In this document: positions 1-5,634 of the stretch, one piece after another
Position numbering within the stretch: position 1 is the stretch's first letter
Layout: each line of letters begins with the position of its first letter
Origin: an uncultured Ruminococcus sp.
Lineage (GTDB): Bacteria > Bacillota > Clostridia > Oscillospirales > CAG-272
Assembly: GCA_902803255.1 (NCBI GenBank)
Contig: CADCPG010000237.1
Coordinates: 1-5,634 of the forward strand
Length of the DNA stretch: 5,634 nt
Direction: 5' to 3'
Position numbers and translations under genes: made by a program
The notes under the pieces: generated by a model
Databases searched by the model: none
What the model was told of the DNA's origin: nothing
What the model saw: the letters and a program-made list of their open reading frames with translations, nothing else

Positions 1-869
1 CGTCTCTCGGGAGAGGCTCCGGCCGCGCGCGCGGAGAAGAGGATCGCCCTCGAGAGCACCGGATCCGGAAGCGAAGCGGCGGCTCCGGGAGCGGAGCACC
101 CCCCCGAAGATACGAAGTTTCCTGCTTCGGAGTCGAGGCTGTCGGCGTCCTCCCTCAGCGACGCGCAGAAGCCGAGGAGCGCCCTCCCGAAGGAGGGATT
201 GATCTCGCGCAGGCGCGGAATGACGGTGAGCCTTATGAGGTTCCTGGAATAGGAAATATCCGAATTCGTGCTGTCGGTGACGTATTTTATGCCTTTTTCC
301 GCGCAGTACGCGAGGACCTCGCTCTTGGAGATCCCGAGTATCGGGCGGACTATCACCGCCCCGTCTCCGGCTTCGGGGAAGGGCCTCGACGGCGGTATCC
401 CGCACGCGCCCCTCGCCGAGCAGCCTCTCGCGAGGTTGAACAGCACTGTCTCGGCGTTGTCGTCCGAGTTGTGGGCGGTAGCTATGACCCGGATCCCGGT
501 CTTTTCCGCGGCTTCGGCGAAGCAGGCGTATCTCGCGTCCCTCGCGGCCTCCTCGAGGCCCTTGCCCCCCGGCTTCACGGCGGCGGGGACGTCTCTCCGG
601 AACGGGATGAACGGGATGCCGCGCTCCGCGGCCGCGGCGCGGCAGAATTCCTCGTCGCGGTCGGCTTCGGCCCCGCGGATCATGTGGTTCACGTGTACGG
701 CGGTCACGGGATATCCGCCGGCCAGCAGCAGGTCGAGCAGGCACATCGAGTCGGGCCCGCCCGAAAGGCCCAGCAGGATCCCTTCCCGGGCCGTCTCCGC
801 TCCGGGAAACGAATCGGGCGGCCTGTAGCCTTCGGGAAAGTCCTTCGCTGAAGACGCGCGGGCGTTCAA
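1..869 (-). CDS. tilS: tRNA(Ile)-lysidine synthase TilS, 5' part (3' end cut by window edge)
   Basis: TilS is a cytoplasmic ATP-dependent enzyme that attaches lysine to C34 of the CAU-anticodon tRNA-Ile, so that it reads AUA and is charged with Ile. The reading frame is open for 289 codons to the window edge. Visible N-type ATP-pyrophosphatase motifs, numbered from the TTG start: PP-loop SGGPDS at 36-41, HVNHMIRGAEAD at 59-70, TAHNSDDNAET at 131-141, and TDSTN...YSRN followed by LIR at 198-213, a TilS hallmark. The catalytic domain is complete; the tRNA-binding C-terminal domain lies mostly or wholly off the window (family members are usually about 430-480 aa). The start is TTG at 869-867: no ATG occurs before the PP-loop, a GGAGG lies 9 nt upstream, and the start overlaps the dnaB stop (TTGA), which suggests translational coupling. 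Identity is secure; the exact start is likely but not certain. Confidence 0.95.
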   Translation of the reverse strand, partial: MNARASSAKDFPEGYRPPDSFPGAETAREGILLGLSGGPDSMCLLDLLLAGGYPVTAVHVNHMIRGAEADRDEEFCRAAAAERGIPFIPFRRDVPAAVKPGGKGLEEAARDARYACFAEAAEKTGIRVIATAHNSDDNAETVLFNLARGCSARGACGIPPSRPFPEAGDGAVIVRPILGISKSEVLAYCAEKGIKYVTDSTNSDISYSRNLIRLTVIPRLREINPSFGRALLGFCASLREDADSLDSEAGNFVSSGGCSAPGAAASLPDPVLSRAILFSARAAGASPER

Positions 870-2278
870 TTCTGGCTCCCTCCGCCGTATTCGGGCGGGG
901 CGTCGCTGTCGGAGAGCCTTTCCTCTATCGAGTAGAACTTGGTATACTTGCCCATCCAGTTGACCTCGACGGTGCCGGTCGAGCCGTGCCTGTTCTTGGC
1001 GACGATCAGCTCGGCGACCGGGGTCTCGCTCTCGGGGGCGTCCTTCGCGGTGCCGTTGCGGCGGTAGTATTCGTCGCGGTAGATGAATATGACGGTGTCG
1101 GCGTCCTGCTCGATCGAGCCGGAGTCGCGCAGGTCGGAGAGCATCGGGCGCTTGTTCGAGGTGTTGTTCTTCTCGACGCTCCTCGAGAGCTGGGCGCAGC
1201 ATATGACCGGCACGTTGAGTTCCTTCGCCATGAGCTTCATGCTCCTGGTGATGTCGCCTATCTCGAGCACGCGGTTGTCGGTGTGTTTTTCGCCCTGCAT
1301 GAGCTGCAGGTAGTCTATGACCACGAGGCCGATGTCGCCCTCGCGGCGGAGTTTGGCCTTCATCTCGGAGACCTTGATGTTCGATGAGTCGTCGATGAGT
1401 ATACGCGTCTCGGAGAGCGATGATACCGCCTCGGAGAGCTTGGCCCAGTCGCGCTGCGTCAGGTTCCCGGTGCGCATGTCGGTGCTGGTGACCATGGCCG
1501 TGCTCGAGAGTATCCTCGAGGCGAGCTGCTCGTCGGACATCTCGAGAGAGAAGATGGCGACCTTGCGGCGGCTCATCATCGCGTAGTTCACGGCTATGTT
1601 GAGCGCAAGGCTCGTTTTGCCCATGCTCGGCCGAGCTCCGATGAGCACGAGGTCGTTCGAGCCGATGCCGGACAGCATGCGGTCGAGCGCCGAGTACCCC
1701 GTCTTTATGCCCTCGAAGCTGCCGGGGTCCATGCAGAGCTGCTCGAGTTTTTCGTATACGGTGTTGAGAAGCGAGTTGAGCTCGGTGAAACCGCGCCTGT
1801 CGCGGCCGGTCTCGATGGCTGAGATCCCGGCGGCGGCGTATTCGACGAGCTCGTCGGCCTTTTCCTGATCGGAGAATGCTCTGTCGGAAACGGTCCCGCA
1901 GAGTTCGATGAGCTGGCGCATCACGCTCTTTTCGAGCACGATGCGAATGTAGTCTCCGAGGTTGAGCGCGTTCGGAACGCACTGCGCGAGAGTGGAGAGG
2001 TAGTCCTCGGCCCCGGCTCTGTCTTCGTACACTCTGTCCTTTTCGAGCGTGTCGATGAGGGTGACGGTGTCGATGCTGCGCCCGGACCCGGCGAGATATT
2101 TCATCGCCGAGTAGATCGAGCGGTGTTCCGAGATATAGAAATCCTCGGGCTTCAGCCTGTCGGCGGTCTTTTCGATCTCACGCGGGTCGATCAGCAGCGA
2201 GCCAAGCAGGGCCTGTTCCGCCTGATATGAGAACGGCAGCCTTCTTATGCCCTCTGTCATGCTGTCGGATACTGCCAT
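866..2278 (-). CDS. dnaB: Replicative DNA helicase DnaB (called DnaC in Bacillus)
   Basis: Hexameric ATP-driven 5'-3' helicase that unwinds the replication fork and recruits primase DnaG. The 470-aa length is close to the family norm. Residues about 13-115 match the N-terminal domain (FSYQAEQALLGSLL). A linker follows, then a RecA-like motor from about 185. Visible motifs: Walker A GARPSMGKTS at 214-223; FSLEM at 243-247 with the presumed catalytic Glu at 246; Walker B region LVVIDYLQLM at 318-327; CAQLSR at 361-366 with the sensor Gln at 363; SDLRDSGSIEQDAD at 381-394; and AKNRHG at 427-432 with the likely arginine finger at 430. All key residues are present and there is no intein. The ATG lies 6 nt after the rplI stop; only a weak AAGG precedes it, at short spacing, so translation is probably coupled to rplI. 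The Met at residue 7 is an alternative start with no clear ribosome binding site. Confidence 0.98.
   Translation of the reverse strand: MAVSDSMTEGIRRLPFSYQAEQALLGSLLIDPREIEKTADRLKPEDFYISEHRSIYSAMKYLAGSGRSIDTVTLIDTLEKDRVYEDRAGAEDYLSTLAQCVPNALNLGDYIRIVLEKSVMRQLIELCGTVSDRAFSDQEKADELVEYAAAGISAIETGRDRRGFTELNSLLNTVYEKLEQLCMDPGSFEGIKTGYSALDRMLSGIGSNDLVLIGARPSMGKTSLALNIAVNYAMMSRRKVAIFSLEMSDEQLASRILSSTAMVTSTDMRTGNLTQRDWAKLSEAVSSLSETRILIDDSSNIKVSEMKAKLRREGDIGLVVIDYLQLMQGEKHTDNRVLEIGDITRSMKLMAKELNVPVICCAQLSRSVEKNNTSNKRPMLSDLRDSGSIEQDADTVIFIYRDEYYRRNGTAKDAPESETPVAELIVAKNRHGSTGTVEVNWMGKYTKFYSIEERLSDSDAPPEYGGGSQN
879..883 (-). promoter_or_regulatory. Ribosome binding site supporting the TTG start of tilS
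   Basis: The minus strand reads GGAGG here, inside the last codons of dnaB, with 9 nt before the TTG at 869-867. It is the main support for the non-ATG start, because no ATG or better-placed start precedes the PP-loop. Its position inside dnaB fits coupled translation of the two genes. Confidence 0.65.
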
Positions 2279-2284
2279 GGCGCC

Positions 2285-2731
2285 TTATTTTCTGCAGACT
2301 ATGAGATTGATCTTCCCGGTGATGTCGGAATACAGCTTGGCGTCGACGGTATAGCTGCCGCAGCTCCTGATCTGTTCGTTCAGCTGGAGCTTGCGCCTGT
2401 CAACGCTTATGCCGTGCTGCGCGAGCAGGGCCTCCGAGATGTCCTTTGCCGTGACCGAGCCGTAGAGCCTGTCGTCGGCGCTGCCGGGGGCCTCGATCTT
2501 GACGACGACTCCCTCGAGGGCGGCGGCAGTCTCCTTTGCCTCGCGGATCTCGGTCTCGATCCTGTGCAGCCTCGACGCCTCGCGGTTCTTCGCCTCGTTT
2601 ATCGCCGCGGCGTCGGCCGCGACGGCGAGTCCCTTCGGGATGAGGTAGTTGCGGGCGTATCCGTCGGATACGTTTATGATCTCGCCCTTTTTGCCCTGGG
2701 ACTTCACGTCTTCCTTTAACAGTACTTTCAT
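2285..2731 (-). CDS. rplI: 50S ribosomal protein L9 (bL9)
   Basis: L9 binds 23S rRNA near the L1 stalk through its N-terminal domain and extends a long helix outward from the 50S subunit; it helps suppress frameshifting and bypassing. The 148 aa match the usual length of about 148-150. The family signature is intact at residues 13-30 (GKKG, V21, DGYARNYL), followed by IPKGLA. A charged Ala/Glu/Arg-rich helix at about 41-75 is the connecting helix, and the C-terminal domain (RLYGSVTAKDI, GSYTVDAKLY) completes the protein. A strong AAGGAG lies 10 nt before the ATG. It sits between gdpP (96-nt gap) and dnaB (6-nt gap), the standard Bacillota order. Nothing in the protein is unusual. Confidence 0.98.
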   Translation of the reverse strand: MKVLLKEDVKSQGKKGEIINVSDGYARNYLIPKGLAVAADAAAINEAKNREASRLHRIETEIREAKETAAALEGVVVKIEAPGSADDRLYGSVTAKDISEALLAQHGISVDRRKLQLNEQIRSCGSYTVDAKLYSDITGKINLIVCRK

Positions 2732-2770
2732 TTTTATTGGTCTCCTTGGATATCGTTCTTTGTTGATCCG

Positions 2771-2800
2771 CCTCCTCCCGCCCTTGAAACGGGGAGGGGG
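2771..2800. repeat. G/C-rich imperfect hairpin in the gdpP-rplI gap
   Basis: On the plus strand CCTCCTCCC (2771-2779) pairs with GGGAGGGGG (2792-2800), giving a 9-bp stem with one G-T wobble and a 12-nt loop. On the transcribed minus strand the wobble becomes a C-A mismatch, leaving a solid 6-bp CCTCCC/GGGAGG core plus two outer pairs. Two more GGGAGG copies follow at 2805-2810 and 2814-2819 (plus strand). No U tract follows on the minus strand, so it is not a convincing intrinsic terminator. It may be an mRNA processing or stability element, or a decayed copy of a small palindromic intergenic repeat of the kind seen in GC-rich clostridia. That origin is inference only. Confidence 0.4.
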
Positions 2801-2827
2801 AGCAGGGAGGTACGGGAGGAAAAGAGG

Positions 2828-4873
2828 TCAGTTCCCGCCGTCGAGATATTCGTCGACGGCCTGCTTGAGCTGCTGTATCACGTCTCTCAGCGTGGTGTCC
2901 TCGATCTGGGCCCCGGCGGCGTCGAAATGCCCGCCTCCGCCTATCTTCTCGAGGATCTGCTGCACGTTGATACTGCCGTTCGACCTGGCGGACACCACCA
3001 CCGTCGCGCCGCACACCAGCATGGCTATCGCGGCGTCGACGTCCCTCACCGTCAGCAGCGTGTCGGCCGCCCTGGCGAGAGATATCCTGTCCTCCGCGGT
3101 GATCTCGGAGCCGCCGTCGATGTCGCTGACCGTCATCGCGACGCGGTCGCGGTAGATCCGCACCGACGATTCGAGCCTCGTTTCGGTGACGAATCCCGAA
3201 AAGTCGTTGTAGAAGAAGGTCCCGGCGGTCTCGGAACTGGCTCCGAGCTCGCGCAGATAGACGGCCGCGGCGAACGTCTCGCCGTTGGTCGAGCGGGTGA
3301 AATTGCGCGTGTCGAGCATCATGCCCGAGAGCATGACGGTCGCCTCGTGCTTGGTGAGCCTCGCGGAATCGTCAAGGACGCTGACGCCCACCGATACCGT
3401 CTCGAGCATCTCGGCCACCAGCTCGCAGCACGACGAGGTGCCCGGCTCGATGTAGGTCAGCGCCGGCTCGCGCTCGAACTCCGCCGTCTTTCTGTGGTGG
3501 TCTATGATGATGTAGTTCTGGATGCTGTTCACTATCTCGGGGGCCTCGACGATCTTCAGGTTGTTGACGTCGGCGATGATCAGCAGCGTGTCCGAATAGA
3601 TCATGTCGCGCGCTGCCTCGCGGTCGATGAAGATGTCGGCGTACTCGGGCTGCTCGGCGATCAGCGCGGCGGTGCAGACCCTGAAGTTCGCGTTGTTCGG
3701 GTCGGATATGATCTTCACGTCCTGATTGTACGCCCGCGAGAGCTTCGACAGGCCGATGCAGGCTCCTATGCAGTCGAAGTCGGGGTTCCGGTGCCCCATG
3801 AGGAGCACGTTCCTCGCGCCGATGAGCATCGGTATGAGGGTGTTGGCGGTGACCCTGGACTTTATCTTGGTCCGGTTGAGGTCGGTCTTCGTCCTTCCTC
3901 CGAACTGAAGCGTCTGCTCGCCGGTGCGCAGCACGGCCTGGTCGCCGCCCTTCTGAAGGGCGGTCTCGAGCGCCGCCGCGGCGTCGCGCTCGCGTTCGCG
4001 TATCGTTGCGCCGCATACCGACAGGCCCATCGAGAGGGTGACCGACATGCTGCTGTCGCCGAGCCCGATCTGCCTGACTTTTGACAGGATGTCGAAGTTG
4101 GAATCGACGCACTCCGCGAGCCGGACTCGCGGGAAGGCGAAGAAGTACTTGTCCCTGCTGTATTCTATCATGAAGCCGTCGATGCCGGCGACCCATTCCC
4201 GGAGCACCTTCTCGGTCATGTTGGTCGCCTCTCTGGCGGAGACCTTGACATACTGCGCGAGCTCCTCGAGGTTGTCGAGCACGGCGTAGCCGACCACGGG
4301 GGCCTCCCTGTCTATCTTCCGCCCGGCCTCGACGAGATCGGTGCATTCGGTGAAGACGGTAAGCCAGGCGTCGCGCTCGCCGCTCTGCATGAGGTAGGGC
4401 GTGCAGTTGAAGAAGCGGTCTCCTATGACGACGGGCCCGTCAGAGCTGCCCGAGATCGTCTCGGAGGCGTCCCTGCCGGTGACCGACGAAAGGTCGGAGC
4501 CGGTCAGCTTCCCGCCGATCCCGGCCGCTCCGCAGAGAGCCACAAGGGCGTCGTTGCCCCAGATGATCTTGCCGTCGACCGTGGTCACGGCGACGGGCGA
4601 GTCGAGACGTCGGAAGACGTCGGCCAGCATGTTGTCGAAGTCTGGGGCGGCGGCGATCGCCGCGGGGCTCTTCGCCTCGCGCTGCCTGAATATGAATATC
4701 GCGAGTTCGGCCGCCGCGCAGAGGAGCACTCCGGCAGCCGCCGCGAGGTACCGGTACACGCCCTCGGTCAGCAGTACCGCCGAGGCTGTGAGCACGGTGA
4801 AGAAAAGTCCCGCCAGCGCGGCCGCGACCGTATAGACCGAATTGCGCTTTTCGTGCGTGGTTCTGCTGTTCAT
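2828..4873 (-). CDS. gdpP: Cyclic-di-AMP phosphodiesterase GdpP (YybT family, PAS / degenerate GGDEF / DHH-DHHA1)
   Basis: Membrane-anchored enzyme that hydrolyses c-di-AMP to pApA, setting the messenger level that controls K+ and osmolyte transport and cell-wall tolerance. The 681 aa compare with about 655-660 in Bacillus and Staphylococcus. Order seen: two hydrophobic membrane segments at about 14-36 and 41-63; a PAS-like sensor at about 84-175; a GGDEF-fold domain at about 190-320 whose signature is lost (FAFPRVRLAEC, 245-255), as usual in this family; a DHH domain with GHRNPDFD (360-367), IADVN (433-437), IDHHRK (457-462) and MMLDTRNF (518-525); and DHHA1 ending in GGGGHFDAAG (645-654). 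The expected metal ligands (H361, D365, D367, D435, H459, D521) are all present, so catalysis should be intact. AAGGAGG lies 10 nt before the ATG. It is the first gene of the minus-strand unit, behind a strong promoter. Confidence 0.97.
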   Translation of the reverse strand: MNSRTTHEKRNSVYTVAAALAGLFFTVLTASAVLLTEGVYRYLAAAAGVLLCAAAELAIFIFRQREAKSPAAIAAAPDFDNMLADVFRRLDSPVAVTTVDGKIIWGNDALVALCGAAGIGGKLTGSDLSSVTGRDASETISGSSDGPVVIGDRFFNCTPYLMQSGERDAWLTVFTECTDLVEAGRKIDREAPVVGYAVLDNLEELAQYVKVSAREATNMTEKVLREWVAGIDGFMIEYSRDKYFFAFPRVRLAECVDSNFDILSKVRQIGLGDSSMSVTLSMGLSVCGATIRERERDAAAALETALQKGGDQAVLRTGEQTLQFGGRTKTDLNRTKIKSRVTANTLIPMLIGARNVLLMGHRNPDFDCIGACIGLSKLSRAYNQDVKIISDPNNANFRVCTAALIAEQPEYADIFIDREAARDMIYSDTLLIIADVNNLKIVEAPEIVNSIQNYIIIDHHRKTAEFEREPALTYIEPGTSSCCELVAEMLETVSVGVSVLDDSARLTKHEATVMLSGMMLDTRNFTRSTNGETFAAAVYLRELGASSETAGTFFYNDFSGFVTETRLESSVRIYRDRVAMTVSDIDGGSEITAEDRISLARAADTLLTVRDVDAAIAMLVCGATVVVSARSNGSINVQQILEKIGGGGHFDAAGAQIEDTTLRDVIQQLKQAVDEYLDGGN

Positions 4874-4919
4874 TCCGGAACATCCTCCTTATCTCTTCCC
4901 GCGCCGCGTCCCGCCCTCG

Positions 4920-4936
4920 GCCGGCGGGTGACCGGC
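4920..4936 (-). promoter_or_regulatory. Small hairpin in the gdpP leader
   Basis: GCCGG (4920-4924) and CCGGC (4932-4936) form a 5-bp stem with a 7-nt loop inside the predicted 5' leader of gdpP. The adjoining GC-rich sequence offers a competing CCGCC/GGCGG pairing. In sequence this GC-rich it may be chance. No known riboswitch consensus was recognised. Confidence 0.25.
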
Positions 4937-4970
4937 AAAAGGCCGCAATACGCATTTTAGCATAGGGATT

Positions 4971-4999
4971 ATTATATCATAAAAGAAAATCGTTGTAAA
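4971..4999 (-). promoter_or_regulatory. Sigma-A type promoter for gdpP-rplI-dnaB-tilS
   Basis: On the minus strand the -35 is TTTACA (4999-4994, 5 of 6 matches), the spacer is exactly 17 nt (4993-4977), and the -10 is a perfect TATAAT (4976-4971) preceded by TGA, giving an extended -10. Transcription should start near 4963, leaving a leader of about 90 nt before the gdpP ATG. A cre-like motif overlaps the -35. Confidence 0.85.
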
Positions 5000-5007
5000 C
5001 GGTTTTT
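4993..5007 (+). promoter_or_regulatory. Candidate cre-like (LacI/CcpA-type) operator over the gdpP -35
   Basis: Read on the plus strand, TTGTAAACGGTTTTT agrees with the degenerate cre consensus WTGNAANCGNWNNCW at all but one position (the C near the 3' end). It covers the -35 of the gdpP promoter, where a bound repressor would block RNA polymerase. Against the stricter TGWAANCGNTNWCA it misses the last two bases, so the right half is weak. The regulator, if any, is not in this window. Confidence 0.3.
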
Positions 5008-5141
5008 TGAAGTTTCCCCGAAATATTCACCTGCTTTTCGGACTTTTTTCGCAATAGGCATGCCGCGGCGGGGAAAATGCGCCCGGCGCCGGAAAAAATC
5101 AAAAAAATCGCAGAAACAGCGGGCGAAAAGGGCGCGGGGCT

Positions 5142-5155
5142 ATTGCAATCGCAAT
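5142..5155 (+). repeat. Inverted repeat ATTGC-N4-GCAAT over the rimP -35
   Basis: The 5-bp arms ATTGC (5142-5146) and GCAAT (5151-5155) flank AATC and enclose the rimP -35 element. The overlapping stretch 5143-5157 also fits WTGNAANCGNWNNCW with one mismatch. It could be an operator, but arms this short arise by chance, so confidence is low. Confidence 0.3.
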
Positions 5156-5171
5156 GATTTCGTGGTATAAT
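5143..5171 (+). promoter_or_regulatory. Sigma-A type promoter for rimP
   Basis: The -35 is TTGCAA (5143-5148, 4 of 6 matches), the spacer is 17 nt, and the -10 is a perfect TATAAT (5166-5171) preceded by TGG, an extended -10. The start should fall near 5178, leaving a leader of about 145 nt before the rimP ATG. Confidence 0.85.
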
Positions 5172-5236
5172 ATATCCGCTAAGTGTTTGTGAAGTGTGTT
5201 GTGCGTGTGCGTGAAGGCGAGGATGAGAAACGAGGC

Positions 5237-5273
5237 GAGTGGGCGTGAGTCCACTCTTTATTAATGATTTTTT
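5237..5273 (+). promoter_or_regulatory. Terminator-like hairpin in the rimP leader (candidate attenuator)
   Basis: GAGTGGGC (5237-5244) pairs with GTCCACTC (5249-5256) in an 8-bp stem with one G-U pair, capped by the GNRA tetraloop GUGA (5245-5248). A U-rich but interrupted stretch, TTTATTAATGATTTTTT, runs to 5273. It lies about 60 nt after the predicted start and 50 nt before the rimP ribosome binding site, on the transcribed strand, where a complete terminator would silence the operon; partial termination or attenuation is therefore the natural reading. Terminator-like leaders ahead of rimP-nusA operons are known in gammaproteobacteria; homology to those is not claimed. Confidence 0.5.
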
Positions 5274-5323
5274 CTGACTTCCGTCTGATCTCAGCGCGCC
5301 GGACCTGAAAGGATTATACCCGC

Positions 5324-5634
5324 ATGATGAAAAAGGAATACACCGGCATTCCCGCGAAGGCGCTGCCGGTGGTGGCCCCGGCCGCCGAGGCGGCGGGCTG
5401 CTGCATATGGGACATCGAATTCGTGAAAGAGGGGCCCGACAGGATCCTCAGGATAACGATCGATACCGAAAAAGAGGGCGGCATAGGGATCGCCGACTGC
5501 GAGGCCGTGCACCGCGAAGCCGACAGGCTGCTCGACGAGACCGATCCCGTCGGAGGCGGCGCATATACACTCGAGATCTCATCCCCCGGCATCGAGCGCA
5601 AACTCACGATGCCCCGTCATTTCGACGCCTGCGC
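5324..5634 (+). CDS. rimP: Ribosome maturation factor RimP, N-terminal part (3' end cut by window edge)
   Basis: RimP binds free 30S subunits and promotes a late step of small-subunit assembly. The frame is open for 103 codons to the window edge, about two thirds of the usual 150-155 aa. Matching landmarks: an N-terminal helix ending in AAEAAG (20-25), WDIEFVKEG (29-37), LRITID (42-47), IGIADCEAVHREADRLLDE (54-72, the conserved second helix), and YTLEISSPGIERKL (81-94), the family's best-known motif. The start is the first of two tandem ATGs: AAAGGA at 5308-5313 lies 10 nt from the ATG at 5324 and 13 nt from the second. Only the first domain is visible; the C-terminal SH3-like domain is off the window. 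In most bacteria nusA follows. Confidence 0.95.
   Translation, partial: MMKKEYTGIPAKALPVVAPAAEAAGCCIWDIEFVKEGPDRILRITIDTEKEGGIGIADCEAVHREADRLLDETDPVGGGAYTLEISSPGIERKLTMPRHFDAC

Larger units (their letters stand above)
4874..5323. other. Divergent intergenic region between gdpP and rimP
   Basis: This 450-nt stretch contains no plausible gene. From left to right it holds the gdpP leader (about 90 nt, GC-rich), the gdpP promoter (minus), a central A/T-run section with a CCGGCGCCGG palindrome at 5083-5092 whose role is unknown, the rimP promoter (plus), and a rimP leader of about 145 nt with a hairpin. No terminator is expected because both flanking genes point outward. No DnaA-box cluster (TTATCCACA or near matches) was seen, so there is no sign of an origin. 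Confidence 0.8.

Noticed and set aside
601..618. Tandem AACGGGATG x2
   Set aside because: It lies inside tilS and simply encodes the repeated residues IPFIPF; two copies do not make a repeat array.
268..851. Two overlapping plus-strand open frames opposite tilS
   Set aside because: The minus strand encodes every TilS motif in order; the plus-strand translations are low-complexity (Ser/Ala/Arg-rich) with no ribosome binding site evidence.
2400..3014. Minus-strand open frame spanning the rplI start, the gap and the gdpP end
   Set aside because: It is out of frame with both real genes and Arg/Gly-rich, and it only exists because the GC-rich gap lacks stop codons.
2927..4084. Long open frame (385 codons) on the plus strand opposite gdpP
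   Set aside because: It lies fully antisense to a well-supported gdpP, its translation is Arg/Val/His/Gly/Asp-rich with no recognisable domain, and GC-rich coding DNA commonly leaves such antisense frames open.
4440..4955. Minus-strand frame using an ATG at 4883-4881 upstream of the gdpP start
   Set aside because: That ATG directly abuts the AAGGAGG with no spacing and is out of frame with gdpP; the ATG at 4873-4871 has correct spacing and gives a full GdpP.
5083..5092. CCGGCGCCGG palindrome followed by A runs
   Set aside because: Considered as a terminator, but no gene ends here, both neighbours diverge, and the stem has no proper loop.
5291..5607. Two minus-strand open frames opposite rimP
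   Set aside because: The plus strand encodes clear RimP motifs with a ribosome binding site and promoter; the antisense frames have no support.

Overview
This is a GC-rich bacterial chromosomal window (about 60% GC by eye) made almost entirely of conserved housekeeping genes. The minus-strand order gdpP-rplI-dnaB-tilS is a Bacillota arrangement: gdpP (yybT), rplI and the replicative helicase are adjacent in Bacillus subtilis, and tilS next to the helicase is seen in clostridia. The GC-rich composition, free use of the Ile codon AUA and of AGG for Arg, AGGAGG-type ribosome binding sites and extended -10 promoters suggest a high-GC, probably gut-type member of Clostridia. That placement is inference; no marker here fixes the genus.

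Layout. Positions 1-869 (minus) hold the first 289 codons of tilS, cut by the window edge. Positions 866-2278 (minus) are the replicative helicase DnaB. Positions 2285-2731 (minus) are ribosomal protein L9. Positions 2732-2827 are a short gap with a G/C-rich hairpin. Positions 2828-4873 (minus) are GdpP, the membrane-bound c-di-AMP phosphodiesterase. Positions 4874-5323 are a divergent intergenic region carrying one strong promoter for each side and a structured rimP leader. Positions 5324-5634 (plus) are the first 103 codons of rimP, cut by the other edge.

Function. The four minus-strand genes have short gaps or overlaps (96 nt, 6 nt and a 4-nt overlap) and no recognisable terminator between them, so they probably form one transcript from the promoter at 4971-4999. 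It would link second-messenger turnover (GdpP), the large ribosomal subunit (L9), replication fork unwinding (DnaB) and tRNA-Ile maturation (TilS). rimP starts a divergent unit which in most bacteria continues into nusA and infB; that part lies outside the window.

I found no mobile element, CRISPR array, tRNA, rRNA, defence gene or previously undescribed protein system. The points worth a second look are regulatory: a GNRA-capped hairpin followed by a U-rich stretch in the rimP leader, a cre-like TTGNAANCG motif over both divergent -35 elements, and the G/C-rich hairpin between gdpP and rplI.
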